Shown: piece by piece, positions 34,279-46,393 of the stretch | Position numbering within the stretch: position 1 is the stretch's first letter | Layout of the letters: each line of letters starts with the position of its first letter | Assembly (NCBI RefSeq): GCF_004217225.1 | Contig: NZ_SHKM01000001.1 | Span: forward strand, 1,154,137-1,218,136 | Reading direction: 5' to 3' | Source of the DNA: Azospira oryzae | GTDB taxonomy: Bacteria > Pseudomonadota > Gammaproteobacteria > Burkholderiales > Rhodocyclaceae | DNA length: 64,000 bases | Position numbers and translations under genes: made by a program | Notes under the pieces: generated by a model | What the model saw: only the letters and a program-made list of their open reading frames with translations | Database searches by the model: none | What the model was told of the DNA's origin: nothing

Positions 34279-35676
34279 CTATTCGATGGGCGGCAGCAAT
34301 TCCAGGTCGCAGTCGAGCTCGGCGTAATCAACGCCGCCGCTGCGGGCACCGCCCCCCTCCACCGCCTTGTCGCCGAAGCGGGCCAGGATCTTGTCCGCCT
34401 CCCGCAGCCGCTCCACCACCCGCGCCATGAGAGCGCGGCGCATGCGCTCGATCAGCTCTTCCGAGGCCAGTTCCAGGGCCGGGCCGCTGACCTCGAGGAA
34501 GACGGTGGGCTCCAGGGTGACCACGCTGGCACTGCGCTCCGGGCTTTCCGGATGCAGGTAAGCCATTTCCCCCAGCACCTCGCCGGCCCCCAGGCGACAG
34601 ATGGCGCGTCCGTCCCGGGAGACTTCGGCATAGCCGCTGACGATGATGCCGAAGCGCCGGTCCTCGTCCCCTTCCCGCATCAACTCCACCTTGGGCGCAA
34701 TCTCGCGCCAGATGCTGATGCGCAGCACCTCCCACAGTTCCACATCCTCGAAGCTGGCAAAGAAGGGCAGCTGCCGCAGCCGGTCGAAGCGGACCATGTC
34801 CCGGGCCGTGTCGTCCTCGTCCAGGATCTGGTAGCGGACGGTGGACAGGTCCTTGGCGAAATCGGCCCCGTTGCGGTAGCGGCTGTAAAGGTCCTTCTCC
34901 AGGGCCCGGCGGATGATGCCGTCCATGGCCTCCGGAATGGCCGGATTGAGGGCGCAGACCGAGGGCGTATCCATGTTCACGATCTTGTACATGAGGGCTG
35001 CCGACGTGGGGGCCCGGAAAGGCGTGCGGCCGGTGAGCAGCTGGAACAGCACCACCCCGAGGGAATAGAGGTCGGTCTTGTGGTTGAGGGGATAACCCTT
35101 GACCTGCTCCGGCGACATGTAGGCCGGCGAACCCACTCCCATGACGAAGGTGGAATCCTTGCCCACGTCCTTCTGCAGATTCAGGGCCAGGCCGAAATCG
35201 GTGATCTTGGGATTGTCGTCGGCATCGATGAGGATGTTGGCCGGCTTGATGTCCCGGTGCACCACCCCCTGGCGGAAGGCGTAGTCCAGGGCCAGGCAGC
35301 ACTTGAAGATGATGCCCACCACCCGGTGCATGGGCAACAGGCGGTCGATGGCGCAGAACTGGTCCAGTGGCGTGCCATTCACGTACTCCATGACCATGTA
35401 GGTGCGCTGCTCCCCATTGACCTCTTCCATCACCGCGTCGAAAACCCGGGTGATGTGGAGATGGTCCAGGCGCCGGGCAATGCTGCCCTCGGTCTGGAAC
35501 AGCTTCAGCAGGCGCCGCGAGAGGGCCGCATTCTCCCCCCCCAGACGCATCAGCTTGAGCGCCACCTGACGGCGCGACTCGTCCACAGCCTGCGGGTCCC
35601 GGGCCAGATAGACGATGGAGGTGGCTCCCCGTCCCAGTTCCCGGACGACTTCGTAGCGGCCGATGCGTTCCGGCAT
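34279..35676 (-). CDS. Ser/Thr protein kinase fused to a cyclic-nucleotide-binding domain
   Basis: A 465-residue cytosolic protein. Residues about 7-275 form a Hanks-type kinase: glycine loop LGRGATSIVYLA, Lys41 in VALKLM, catalytic HRDIKPAN (140-147), DFG (160-162) and SPAYMSPEQ. Residues about 300-410 form a cNMP-binding (Crp-like) domain. Its phosphate-binding cassette keeps Gly369-Glu370 (VLGEMAYL) and Arg381 (ERSASV), so ligand binding is plausible. There is no transmembrane or PASTA part. It is divergent from grpE. The kinase target and whether cAMP, cGMP or another ligand controls it are unknown. Confidence 0.93.
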   Translation of the reverse strand: MPERIGRYEVVRELGRGATSIVYLARDPQAVDESRRQVALKLMRLGGENAALSRRLLKLFQTEGSIARRLDHLHITRVFDAVMEEVNGEQRTYMVMEYVNGTPLDQFCAIDRLLPMHRVVGIIFKCCLALDYAFRQGVVHRDIKPANILIDADDNPKITDFGLALNLQKDVGKDSTFVMGVGSPAYMSPEQVKGYPLNHKTDLYSLGVVLFQLLTGRTPFRAPTSAALMYKIVNMDTPSVCALNPAIPEAMDGIIRRALEKDLYSRYRNGADFAKDLSTVRYQILDEDDTARDMVRFDRLRQLPFFASFEDVELWEVLRISIWREIAPKVELMREGDEDRRFGIIVSGYAEVSRDGRAICRLGAGEVLGEMAYLHPESPERSASVVTLEPTVFLEVSGPALELASEELIERMRRALMARVVERLREADKILARFGDKAVEGGGARSGGVDYAELDCDLELLPPIE

Positions 35677-35766
35677 GGTTCAGTCCCCGCGAGGCGTTTT
35701 GGTCTGCATCGGCAGATGCTAGCAAAGCCCCGGCGGGGGCCGGCGGAAATTAATCACGCCCCGGGG

Positions 35767-35794
35767 CTTGAAATCCCCGAGAGCGCCCCCACGT
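35767..35794 (+). promoter_or_regulatory. sigma-32 (RpoH) promoter for grpE
   Basis: CTTGAAA (35767-35773), a 13-base spacer and CCCCACGT (35787-35794) closely match the heat-shock consensus CTTGAAA-N13/14-CCCCATnT. The start would be near 35801, about 20 bases before the grpE ATG. Confidence 0.82.
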
Positions 35795-35821
35795 GGAGAA
35801 AAGTTTTTCCGGAGAATCCCC

Positions 35822-36379
35822 ATGCAAGATCAAAACAAGCCTCAGGAACCCCTGGAACTGGGCGGCGATGCCAATGCCCCCGAATCCGTGGCCCAGCCCG
35901 CTGCAGGCCAGACCGATACCACCCCGAGCCTGGAAGAGCTGCTGCGCCAGGCCGAACTGAACGCCCAGGAACACCACGACGCCTGGCTGCGAGCCAAGGC
36001 CGAGACCGAGAACATGCGTCGCCGGGCCCAGGAAGACATTGCCAAGGCCTCCAAGTTCGCCATCGAGAAATTCGCCGAGAGCCTGCTGCCGGTGAAGGAC
36101 ACCCTGGAAATGGCTCTGGCCGACACCAACCCCGACTCCCTGCGGGTCGGCGTGGACATGACCCTGAAGAACCTCCTCTCCGCCTTCGAGAAGTCCGGCG
36201 TCAAGGAAGAGAACCCGGTGGGCCAGAAGTTCGACCCCAACAAGCACCAGGCCATCGGCATGGTCGAGTCCGAGCAGGAACCCAACACCGTGGTGAATGT
36301 GCTGCAAAAGGGCTACCTCATCGCCGACCGGGTACTGCGCCCGGCCATGGTCATGGTGGCCAAGGGCAAGGACGCCTGA
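35822..36379 (+). CDS. grpE: nucleotide exchange factor GrpE
   Basis: GrpE releases ADP from DnaK. The 185-residue product has a Gln/Glu/Ala-rich N-terminal tail, the long dimerisation helix (about 40-85, with [16 protein letters not shown]), and the beta domain with [15 protein letters not shown] and the C-terminal [19 protein letters not shown]. The ATG at 35822 has a GGAG ribosome site; an in-frame upstream ATG at 35768 lies inside the promoter. It heads the grpE-dnaK-dnaJ series. Confidence 0.97.
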   Translation: MQDQNKPQEPLELGGDANAPESVAQPAAGQTDTTPSLEELLRQAELNAQEHHDAWLRAKAETENMRRRAQEDIAKASKFAIEKFAESLLPVKDTLEMALADTNPDSLRVGVDMTLKNLLSAFEKSGVKEENPVGQKFDPNKHQAIGMVESEQEPNTVVNVLQKGYLIADRVLRPAMVMVAKGKDA

Positions 36380-36406
36380 TTTTCGGCAAAAAAGGCTGGA
36401 AACAGC

Positions 36407-36434
36407 CTTGAAATAGCCGACCCCACCCCCATTT
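36407..36434 (+). promoter_or_regulatory. sigma-32 (RpoH) promoter for dnaK
   Basis: CTTGAAA (36407-36413), a 13-base spacer and CCCCATTT (36427-36434) match the heat-shock consensus perfectly. It lies in the 141-base gap between grpE and dnaK and gives a leader of about 80 bases. Confidence 0.92.
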
Positions 36435-36520
36435 GGGGTGCAGAAAGCAATTCGTATTGATTCCGGCGGGTGCGCCGGGCCGAAGGCCCCCACCGCCGCC
36501 ACTCTGAAAGGACACGAAAC

Positions 36521-38452
<1,932 letters not shown>

Positions 38453-38486
38453 TCTCCTCTTCCGGTCCGACCATGGGTCGCAAGGA

Positions 38487-38520
38487 CGTGCAAAGCCAGG
38501 CCGGAAGGCCCCTTTGCACG
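38487..38520 (+). other. stem-loop between dnaK and dnaJ
   Basis: CGTGCAAAG (38487-38495) and CTTTGCACG (38512-38520) form a 9-bp stem around an inner GGCC/GGCC hairpin. No T tract follows. It may be a processing or stabilising element or partial attenuator that makes dnaK more abundant than dnaJ. Confidence 0.65.
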
Positions 38521-38550
38521 CTTTGCGGCCATGCCTTTTAGAGAGCTGAA

Positions 38551-39690
<1,140 letters not shown>

Positions 39691-39706
39691 TCCCGGAGAC
39701 AAACCA

Positions 39707-39732
39707 GGGCGGCCTCCGGGCCGCCTTTTTTT
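39707..39732 (+). terminator. terminator after dnaJ
   Basis: GGCGGCC (39708-39714) pairs with GGCCGCC (39719-39725) around a 4-base loop, followed by seven T residues. It lies 17 bases after the dnaJ stop. Confidence 0.92.
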
Positions 39733-39829
39733 CGGGCCGCAAAGCCAGGCGGCGTCTTGCAATCCGGCCCGACCAATGCCATAGTCCTCCCCCACAACAC
39801 ACCACAAAATGACGCTCAAGGAGGGAAAA

Positions 39830-40975
39830 ATGAAGCGCTTTCGTCACCGTCTGGCATCCCTGTTAATGGCCTCCTGCGCCCTGCTGTCCGGCGCCGCCAT
39901 GGCAGAGAACGGGGTCACCGACAGCACCATCACCCTCGGCATGTCCGCCCCCTTCTCCGGCCCCAACGGCATCTACGGCACGGAAATGCGGGAAAGCATC
40001 ACCGCCTACTTCGAGCAGATCAACAAGGGCGGCGGCATCAACGGCCGCAAGCTGGAACTGGTTTCCCTGGACGACGGCTACGAGACCGACCGGGCCGTGG
40101 CCAATACCAAGAAGCTGATCCACGACGAAAAGGCCTTCGCCCTGCTGGCCTTCTACGGCTCCTCCCCCACCACTGCCGCCATGGAAGTGTTCTCCGGCGC
40201 CAAGGTGCCCCTGGTGGGCACCATCTCCGGCGCCGAAACCCTGCGCAACCCGGTGAACCGCTACATGTTCAACGTGCGCGCCAGCTATGCCAACGAAACC
40301 GATGCCATCGTCAGCCAGCTGGCCTCCCTCGGCCTGAAGAACATCGCCGTCTTCTACCAGAACGACGGCTTCGGCAAGTCCGGCCTGGACGGCGTCACCG
40401 CCGCCCTGAAGAAGCACGGCCTGGCCCCCTCCGCCGTCGGCACCGTGGAACGTAACTCCCTGGATGTGGCCAAGGCCGTGGAGGCCATTTCCAAGGTCAC
40501 GCCCCAGGCCGTGATCATGGTCACCCTGTACAAGCCCACCGCCGAGTTCGTGCGCCAGATGCGCAAGCACGGCCAGAACCCCCAGTTCATGACCCTCTCC
40601 CCGGTGGGCGCCGACCTGCTGGTGAAGGAACTGGGCAACGACGCCCGGGGCATCGGCATCTCCCAGGTCATGCCCTATCCCTGGAACGACTCAAACCCCC
40701 TGGTGCGGGAATACCGCAAGCTGATGACCACCATGGGCAAGCAGAGCCAGTCTCCCTACTACGGCGTCGAGGGCTATGCCATGGCCAAGGTCATGGTGGA
40801 AGGCATCAAGCGGGCCGGCAAGGACCTCACCCGGGACAAGCTGACCACGGCCCTGGAAAGCATGGGCAGCTATGACCTGGGCGGCTACCGGGTCAGCTAC
40901 TCCACCAGCGACCACAACGGTTCCCGCTTCGTGGACCTGACGGTGATCGGCAACGGCGGCAAGGTCCTGCGCTAG
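39830..40975 (+). CDS. branched-chain amino acid type ABC substrate-binding protein
   Basis: A 381-residue periplasmic binding protein of the type I (LivJ-like, Peripla_BP_6) fold. The signal peptide is about residues 1-24 (MKRFRHRLASLLMASCALLS, AAMA). The mature protein has ITLGMSAPFSGPNGIYG, INKGGGINGRKLELVSLDDGY and IAVFYQNDGFGKSGLDGV. The start at 39830 is fixed by an AAGGAGGG ribosome site; an ATG 21 bases upstream is less likely. No permease or ATPase lies nearby and a terminator follows, so it is a monocistronic orphan. The ligand cannot be assigned. Confidence 0.92.
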   Translation: MKRFRHRLASLLMASCALLSGAAMAENGVTDSTITLGMSAPFSGPNGIYGTEMRESITAYFEQINKGGGINGRKLELVSLDDGYETDRAVANTKKLIHDEKAFALLAFYGSSPTTAAMEVFSGAKVPLVGTISGAETLRNPVNRYMFNVRASYANETDAIVSQLASLGLKNIAVFYQNDGFGKSGLDGVTAALKKHGLAPSAVGTVERNSLDVAKAVEAISKVTPQAVIMVTLYKPTAEFVRQMRKHGQNPQFMTLSPVGADLLVKELGNDARGIGISQVMPYPWNDSNPLVREYRKLMTTMGKQSQSPYYGVEGYAMAKVMVEGIKRAGKDLTRDKLTTALESMGSYDLGGYRVSYSTSDHNGSRFVDLTVIGNGGKVLR

Positions 40976-40990
40976 ACCGACCAAGCATAG

Positions 40991-41018
40991 AAAAAGCCCG
41001 CCGATGGCGGGCTTTTTT
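40991..41018 (+). terminator. bidirectional terminator between the binding protein and cysS
   Basis: GCCCGCC (40996-41002) pairs with GGCGGGC (41006-41012) with flanking A/T pairs. Six T residues follow on the plus strand and five A precede, serving cysS on the minus strand as well. Confidence 0.92.
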
Positions 41019-41052
41019 GTTTCCCCCGTTCCGGACGGGAGACGGCCCGGCT

Positions 41053-42429
41053 TCAGGCCCGGCGCCAGGTGGTGCCCTGGGCGGAGTCCTCGAGCACGAT
41101 GCCGGCGGCCAGCAGTTCGGCCCGCAGACGGTCGGCCTCGGCAAAGTTCTTCGCCTTCTTGGCATCGATGCGGGCCTGGATGCGGGCCTCGATCTCCGCC
41201 GGGCTAAGGCCATCGGCCGCATCCGGCGTGGCGCCCTGCAGGAAGGCCTGGGGATCGCGCTGCAGCAGCCCCAGCACCCCGGCCAGGGCCTTCAGCTGGG
41301 CCGCCACGGCTGAGTCCTTGCTGCGATTGGCCTCGTTGGCCAGGTCGAACAGCACCGCCAGGGCTTCCGGCGTGTTGAAGTCGTCGTCCATGGCCGCCTG
41401 GAAGCGCTGGGCATGGGCCTCGTTCCAGTCCACCGTCACGGCTTCCGCCGGCGCCGCCTTGAGGGCGGTGTACAACCGGGTCAGGGCCTGCCGGGCGTCG
41501 TCCAGATGGGCGTCGGAATAGTTGAGGGGGCTGCGGTAGTGGGCGCGCAGGATGAAGAAGCGCACCACTTCGGCGTCGTACTTCTTCAGCACGTCGCGGA
41601 TGGTGAAGAAGTTGCCCAGGGACTTGGACATCTTCTCGTCGTCCACCCGCACGAAGCCGTTGTGCATCCAGTAATTGACGAAGGTGCAACCGTGGGCCCC
41701 TTCGGACTGGGCGATCTCGTTCTCGTGATGGGGGAACTGCAGGTCCTGGCCGCCGCCGTGGATGTCGAAATGCTTGCCCAGCAAATCGGAGCTCATGGCC
41801 GAGCACTCGATGTGCCAGCCGGGACGGCCGGCGCCCCAGGGGGATTCCCAGGCGGGCTCGCCTGCCTTGGCGTGCTTCCACAGCACGAAGTCCAGGGGGT
41901 CCTGCTTGGCCGAATCCACTTCCACCCGTTCGCCGGCCCGCAGGTCGTCCAGGGACTTGCCGGAGAGGCGGCCGTAGCCGGGGAACTTGCGCACCGAGAA
42001 ATTCACGTCGCCATCGGCGGCCTTGTAGGCCAGGCCGTTGGCTTCCAGCTGGCCGATGAGGCCCAGCATCTGGGGCACATACTCGGTGGCCCGGGGCTCG
42101 TGGGTGGGCTTGTGCACGCCCAGGGCGGCGGCATCCTCATCCATGGCCGCGATGAAGCGGTCGGTCAGCTGGCCGATGGTCTCGCCGTTTTCCACGGCCC
42201 GACGGATGATCTTGTCGTCGATGTCGGTGATGTTGCGGACGTAGGTCACGTCCAGACCGCTGGCCCGCAGCCAGCGATAGACGGCATCGAATACCACCAG
42301 CACCCGGGCGTGGCCCAGGTGGCAGAAATCGTAAACCGTCATGCCGCAGACATACATTTTCACCTTGCCGGCTTCAATGGGGACGAATTCCTGCTTTTCC
42401 CGGGCGATGGTGTTATAGATTTTCAGCAT
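41053..42429 (-). CDS. cysS: cysteinyl-tRNA synthetase
   Basis: CysS charges tRNA-Cys. The 458-residue class I synthetase has the zinc Cys in [11 protein letters not shown], the HIGH-type [10 protein letters not shown], the second zinc-site region HIECSAMS and [11 protein letters not shown], and KMSKSLGNF. The C-terminal domain ends normally. It is monocistronic on the minus strand and divergent from the TPR protein gene. Confidence 0.97.
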   Translation of the reverse strand: MLKIYNTIAREKQEFVPIEAGKVKMYVCGMTVYDFCHLGHARVLVVFDAVYRWLRASGLDVTYVRNITDIDDKIIRRAVENGETIGQLTDRFIAAMDEDAAALGVHKPTHEPRATEYVPQMLGLIGQLEANGLAYKAADGDVNFSVRKFPGYGRLSGKSLDDLRAGERVEVDSAKQDPLDFVLWKHAKAGEPAWESPWGAGRPGWHIECSAMSSDLLGKHFDIHGGGQDLQFPHHENEIAQSEGAHGCTFVNYWMHNGFVRVDDEKMSKSLGNFFTIRDVLKKYDAEVVRFFILRAHYRSPLNYSDAHLDDARQALTRLYTALKAAPAEAVTVDWNEAHAQRFQAAMDDDFNTPEALAVLFDLANEANRSKDSAVAAQLKALAGVLGLLQRDPQAFLQGATPDAADGLSPAEIEARIQARIDAKKAKNFAEADRLRAELLAAGIVLEDSAQGTTWRRA

Positions 42430-42703
42430 GGGCAGAAAGAAAAATGGGGATTATCGGATGGGCAAAAGAAAGGGCGGGAGCCTACCCGCCCGACGGCAGG
42501 CCTGGACACAAGCGGCAACTGCCGTGGAACCCGGGGGGCGGACGGCACCGAAATTCACCAGGTCGATGGCCCGGCAACTTCGCTCCGGCGCCCTTCTTTG
42601 TTAGAATCGGGCAGTTTTGCGAAAAGCCTGAAAAAAGCCGTTCGGCGTTCGCTTCGGCATATGCAAAACACCGTCAAATCGTCCGAGAGAGTATAACACA
42701 ACG
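42430..42703. other. divergent intergenic region between cysS and the TPR gene
   Basis: This 274-base spacer holds only weak promoter-like hexamers on the plus strand: TAGAAT at 42602 and TATAAC at 42692, neither with a convincing -35. I see no conserved open frame, RNA fold or repeat that I can name. Confidence 0.5.
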
Positions 42704-43867
42704 ATGGGTTCCCACTTTTCGCCAGCTGCCCGCCTGCCGCGCCATTCCAGCCGTTCCCGGCTGCTTCCGGCCCTGCTGATCGGCGCCCTGATCGGGCTCG
42801 GTTCCGCCAACATTTCCCTGGCGGCCGACGTTGCCATCACCGATATCCAGAAGATGGTCAGACAGGGACAGAACGCCCAGGCCCTGGAAAAAGTGGATGC
42901 CTACATCGCCACCCGTCCCAAGGACGCCCAGGGACGCTTCCTGCGCGGCATCATCCTCACCGAGCTGAATCGCAACAATGAGGCCATCGCGGTCTTCACC
43001 AAGCTCACCGAGGATTTCCCGGAACTGCCGGAGCCCTACAACAACCTGGCCGTGCTCTACGCCCAGCAGAAGCAGTACGACAAGGCCCGCACCGCCCTGG
43101 AAATGGCCATCCGCACCCATCCTTCCTACGCCGTGGCCCACGAGAACCTGGGCGACGTCTATGCCAAGCTGGCCAGCCAGGCCTACGACAAAGCGCTGCA
43201 ACTGGACTCCTCCAATGCCCACGCCCAGTCCAAGCTGTCCCTGATCCGCGAAATGATCGGCTCTTCCCGGGCTCCCGGCGGCAAGGTACCCGCTGCCGCC
43301 GCGCCTGCTGCCGCTCCGACGCCAGCCCCTGCCCCGGCTCCTGCTGCCGCCCCGGCGCCGACCCCGGCTCCTGCCCCCGTCCCGGCCGCAGCTGCGGCCA
43401 AGGCACCGGAAGCGGCCAAGGGCACGCCGGCCAAGGTCACCGTGCTGGACAAGCCGGAGAAGGAAAAGCCCGCCGCCGAACCGGCCAAGGCCGAAAAGCC
43501 CGCTCCTGCAGCCGCCAAGGCTGAAGCCGCCGACGAAGGCGCCGTCACCAAGGCCGTGCAGAACTGGGCAGCCGCCTGGTCGCGCAAGGACGTGAAGGGC
43601 TATCTCTCCTTCTACGCCCCCGATTTCCAGGCCCCCGGCGGCAACCGCAAGGCCTGGGAGAAGGAACGGGCCAGCCGTATCGACAAGCCCGGCAAGCTGC
43701 AGGTATCGGTCGAGGACATCAAGGTCAGCCAGAACGGCGACAAGGCCACGGTGCGCTTCAAGCAGAATTACACCTCCGCCACGCTCAAATCCTCCGCCGC
43801 CAAGACCCTCGTGCTGCAGCGTAGCGGTGGCAAATGGCTGATCCAGCAGGAAAAAGTAGGTAGCTGA
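42704..43867 (+). CDS. exported TPR protein with C-terminal NTF2-like (Cds6-type) domain
   Basis: A 387-residue protein with an N-terminal signal or anchor segment (about 20-41, LLPALLIGALIGLGSANISLAA). Tetratricopeptide-like repeats follow (about 45-170, with PEPYNNLAVLYAQQKQYDKA). A long Ala/Pro linker (about 188-270) leads to a C-terminal NTF2-like domain (about 280-385: AAWSRKDVKGYLSFYAPDF). The same type of domain ends the next gene. The stop overlaps that gene's start (TGATG). A role as an adaptor for peptidoglycan modification in the periplasm is an inference from the partner. Confidence 0.82.
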   Translation: MGSHFSPAARLPRHSSRSRLLPALLIGALIGLGSANISLAADVAITDIQKMVRQGQNAQALEKVDAYIATRPKDAQGRFLRGIILTELNRNNEAIAVFTKLTEDFPELPEPYNNLAVLYAQQKQYDKARTALEMAIRTHPSYAVAHENLGDVYAKLASQAYDKALQLDSSNAHAQSKLSLIREMIGSSRAPGGKVPAAAAPAAAPTPAPAPAPAAAPAPTPAPAPVPAAAAAKAPEAAKGTPAKVTVLDKPEKEKPAAEPAKAEKPAPAAAKAEAADEGAVTKAVQNWAAAWSRKDVKGYLSFYAPDFQAPGGNRKAWEKERASRIDKPGKLQVSVEDIKVSQNGDKATVRFKQNYTSATLKSSAAKTLVLQRSGGKWLIQQEKVGS

Positions 43868-45168
43868 TGTCCTTGATGTACACCCGGGGCAACTCCGGCC
43901 GGCGCTTCCGCCGCACCGTAGTTGCCCTGATCGTTTTGGTTGCCGCCGGCGCCGCCTGGAAGGCCAATGCCCTGTGGCGCTACAAGCACGGCAACGGCAG
44001 CAGCGAGGCCGACCTTTCCCTGCCGGCCGACGGCGCCACCTATTCCGATTCCGGCGCCGGCCTGCAAGGCCCGGAGCCCATGCTGGCGCGCATTTTCGAC
44101 GAGATCGAACGCAACCGCCTGGACAAGGCCCTGGTCCTCACCGACACCCTGCTGGAGCGCTTTCCCAAGTTCCGCCTGGGCCACCTGATCAAGGGCGACC
44201 TGCTGCTGGCCCGTACCCGGCCCCTGGAAACCTTCGGCAACGCCCCCGGCGCCCCCCAGGACAAGCTAGCGGACCTGCGGGCCGAGGCCATGGTGCGTCT
44301 GCGCGGCTACAAGGACAAACCCCAGGCCGACGCGGTGCCCCGCTACCTGATGCAGATGGTGCCGGAGCAGAAGTACGCGGTGGTGGTGGACACCCAGAAG
44401 TCCCGGCTCTACCTCTACGAGAACGACCTGAAGGCCGGCCGCCCCCGCTTTGTCGCCGACTACTACATCACCCAGGGCAAGCTTGGCGCTGAGAAATTCC
44501 GCGAAGGCGACAAGAAGACCCCCATCGGCGTCTACCACGTCACCTCCAGCCTGCCCCGGGAGAAGCTAGCCGACCTCTACGGCAGCGGCGCCTTCCCCAT
44601 CAACTACCCCAACGAGTGGGACAAGCAGCAGGGCCGCAACGGCCACGGCATCTGGCTGCACGGCACCCCCTCGGACACCTTCTCCCGCCCGCCCCGGGCC
44701 TCCGACGGCTGCGTCGTGCTGGCCAATCCGGACCTGGACGCCCTGGCCAAGAACCTGCAGGTGGGCCTGACCCCGGTGATCATCAGCAATTCCGTGGAAT
44801 GGCTGTCCCTGGACGACTGGAACAAGGAACGGAACGAGCTGAACAAGAAGATCGACGCCTGGCGGACCGACTGGGAAAGCAAGGATGTGGACAAGTTCCT
44901 CTCCCACTACTCCGCCAGCTTCAAGAACGGCCAGCAGAACCTGGCGGATTTCGCCCAGCAGAAGCGCCAGGTCAATGCAAGCAAGGAATGGATCAAGGTC
45001 AAGCTGACCGGCATGTCCATGTTCCGCGCCCCGGACAAGGAAGACTACGTGGTGGTCACCTTCGAACAGGACTACCGCAGCAACAACCTCAACAACCAGA
45101 TGAAGAAACGCCAATACTGGGTGCGGGAAAACGGCACCTGGAAAATCATCTACGAAGGAGCCGCCTGA
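43867..45168 (+). CDS. L,D-transpeptidase (YkuD) with C-terminal NTF2-like domain
   Basis: A 433-residue protein with an N-terminal membrane anchor (about 17-33) preceded by basic residues. The YkuD catalytic domain (about 175-305) starts [18 protein letters not shown]. It carries the His in [12 protein letters not shown] and the catalytic Cys282 in [12 protein letters not shown]. The C-terminal NTF2-like domain (about 330-432) resembles the one in the preceding gene. L,D-transpeptidases crosslink peptidoglycan or attach proteins to it. Start and stop overlap both neighbours by TGATG, so the three-gene set is translationally coupled. Confidence 0.92.
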   Translation: MSLMYTRGNSGRRFRRTVVALIVLVAAGAAWKANALWRYKHGNGSSEADLSLPADGATYSDSGAGLQGPEPMLARIFDEIERNRLDKALVLTDTLLERFPKFRLGHLIKGDLLLARTRPLETFGNAPGAPQDKLADLRAEAMVRLRGYKDKPQADAVPRYLMQMVPEQKYAVVVDTQKSRLYLYENDLKAGRPRFVADYYITQGKLGAEKFREGDKKTPIGVYHVTSSLPREKLADLYGSGAFPINYPNEWDKQQGRNGHGIWLHGTPSDTFSRPPRASDGCVVLANPDLDALAKNLQVGLTPVIISNSVEWLSLDDWNKERNELNKKIDAWRTDWESKDVDKFLSHYSASFKNGQQNLADFAQQKRQVNASKEWIKVKLTGMSMFRAPDKEDYVVVTFEQDYRSNNLNNQMKKRQYWVRENGTWKIIYEGAA

Positions 45169-45743
45169 TGTTCAAATCCTTGCACCGCGCCGCCGCCGGC
45201 CTGCTGCTGGCCCTGGTCGCCCCCCTGGCCCTGGCCGCCAATCCCCAGGTGGAAATCCAGACCAACCAGGGGCGCATCGTCCTCGAGCTGTATGCGGACA
45301 AGGCGCCCAAGACCGTGGACAACTTCCTGCAATACACCAAGGACGGCTTCTACGACGGCACCATCTTCCACCGGGTCATCGACGGCTTCATGATCCAGGG
45401 TGGCGGCTTCACCCCGGACATGACCCAGAAGGCCACCCGGGCGCCCATCGAGAACGAGGCCAAGAACGGCCTGAAGAACGACATCGGCACCATCGCCATG
45501 GCCCGCACCAACAACCCCCACTCCGCCACGGCCCAGTTCTTCATCAACCTGGTGGACAACCGCAACCTGGACTACCCCTCCTTCGACGGCTGGGGCTACA
45601 CCGTCTTCGGCAAGGTGCGCGAAGGCATCGACGTGGTGAAGAAGATCGGCCAGGTGCGCACCGGCAACCAGGGCGGGCACCAGAACGTCCCCGCCTCCCC
45701 GGTGGTGATCCAGTCCGTCAAGCTGCTCCCGGAAAAGAAATAA
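45168..45743 (+). CDS. ppiA: periplasmic peptidyl-prolyl cis-trans isomerase (cyclophilin, PpiA type)
   Basis: A 191-residue cyclophilin with a cleavable signal peptide (about 1-23, [13 protein letters not shown]). The fold shows [15 protein letters not shown] with the catalytic Arg, [31 protein letters not shown] in conserved order, and WGYTVFGKV. It folds proline-containing proteins in the periplasm. Its ATG overlaps the stop of the L,D-transpeptidase gene (TGATG), which ties it to envelope biogenesis. Confidence 0.94.
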   Translation: MFKSLHRAAAGLLLALVAPLALAANPQVEIQTNQGRIVLELYADKAPKTVDNFLQYTKDGFYDGTIFHRVIDGFMIQGGGFTPDMTQKATRAPIENEAKNGLKNDIGTIAMARTNNPHSATAQFFINLVDNRNLDYPSFDGWGYTVFGKVREGIDVVKKIGQVRTGNQGGHQNVPASPVVIQSVKLLPEKK

Positions 45744-45765
45744 ACCCGGCGGGCCCGTCCCGCCG

Positions 45766-45802
45766 CCCTCACCCCCGGCCCCTCGTTGCGAGGGCGAGGG
45801 GC
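45766..45802. repeat. dispersed palindromic intergenic element
   Basis: CCCTCACCCCC is followed by GCCCCTC and GAGGGGC around an inner CCTC/GAGG hairpin. This matches a common intergenic palindrome type of Proteobacteria (CCCTCACCCC...CCCCTC...GAGGGG). Only one copy is in the window. It lies in the 110-base gap between the two cyclophilin genes. Confidence 0.55.
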
Positions 45803-45853
45803 AATTCGGGCGTCGCCAGCGGCGGCGCCCACCCAGCATCGAAAGGCAAGCTC

Positions 45854-46345
45854 ATGATCAAACTGCACACCAACTTCGGCGTCATCGGCCTGGAACTGGA
45901 TGCCGAAAAGGCCCCGGAAACCGTGAAGAACTTCATTTCCTACGTGGAAGCCGGCCACTACGACAACACCATCTTCCACCGGGTCATCAACGGCTTCATG
46001 ATCCAGGGCGGCGGCTTCGAGCCCGGCATGAAGCAGAAGGACACCCAGGCCCCGATCAAGAATGAGGCCGACAACGGCCTGAAGAACGACGTCTACACCA
46101 TCGCCATGGCCCGCACCAACGATCCCCATTCCGCCACGGCCCAGTTCTTCATCAACGTCAAGAACAACGATTTCCTCAACCACACCTCCCCCTCCGCCAG
46201 CGGCTGGGGCTACTGCGTCTTCGGCAAGGTGGTCGAAGGCACCGAGGTGGTGGATCAGATCAAGGGCGTCAAGACCGGCCGCAGCGGCTTCCACCAGGAC
46301 GTGCCGGTGGAAGACGTGATCATCGAACGCGCTGAAGTCGTCTAA
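45854..46345 (+). CDS. ppiB: cytoplasmic peptidyl-prolyl cis-trans isomerase (cyclophilin, PpiB type)
   Basis: A 163-residue cyclophilin without a signal peptide: [20 protein letters not shown] starts directly in the fold. The catalytic region [18 protein letters not shown], then [20 protein letters not shown] and the PpiB-type insert [18 protein letters not shown] are present. It is the cytosolic partner of the adjacent periplasmic enzyme, probably the result of an old duplication. lpxH follows after 48 bases. Confidence 0.96.
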   Translation: MIKLHTNFGVIGLELDAEKAPETVKNFISYVEAGHYDNTIFHRVINGFMIQGGGFEPGMKQKDTQAPIKNEADNGLKNDVYTIAMARTNDPHSATAQFFINVKNNDFLNHTSPSASGWGYCVFGKVVEGTEVVDQIKGVKTGRSGFHQDVPVEDVIIERAEVV

Positions 46346-46393
46346 GCAGCCCGCCGTACCGGGGCGCGAGCCATCATCACACCCTCGCGCCCC

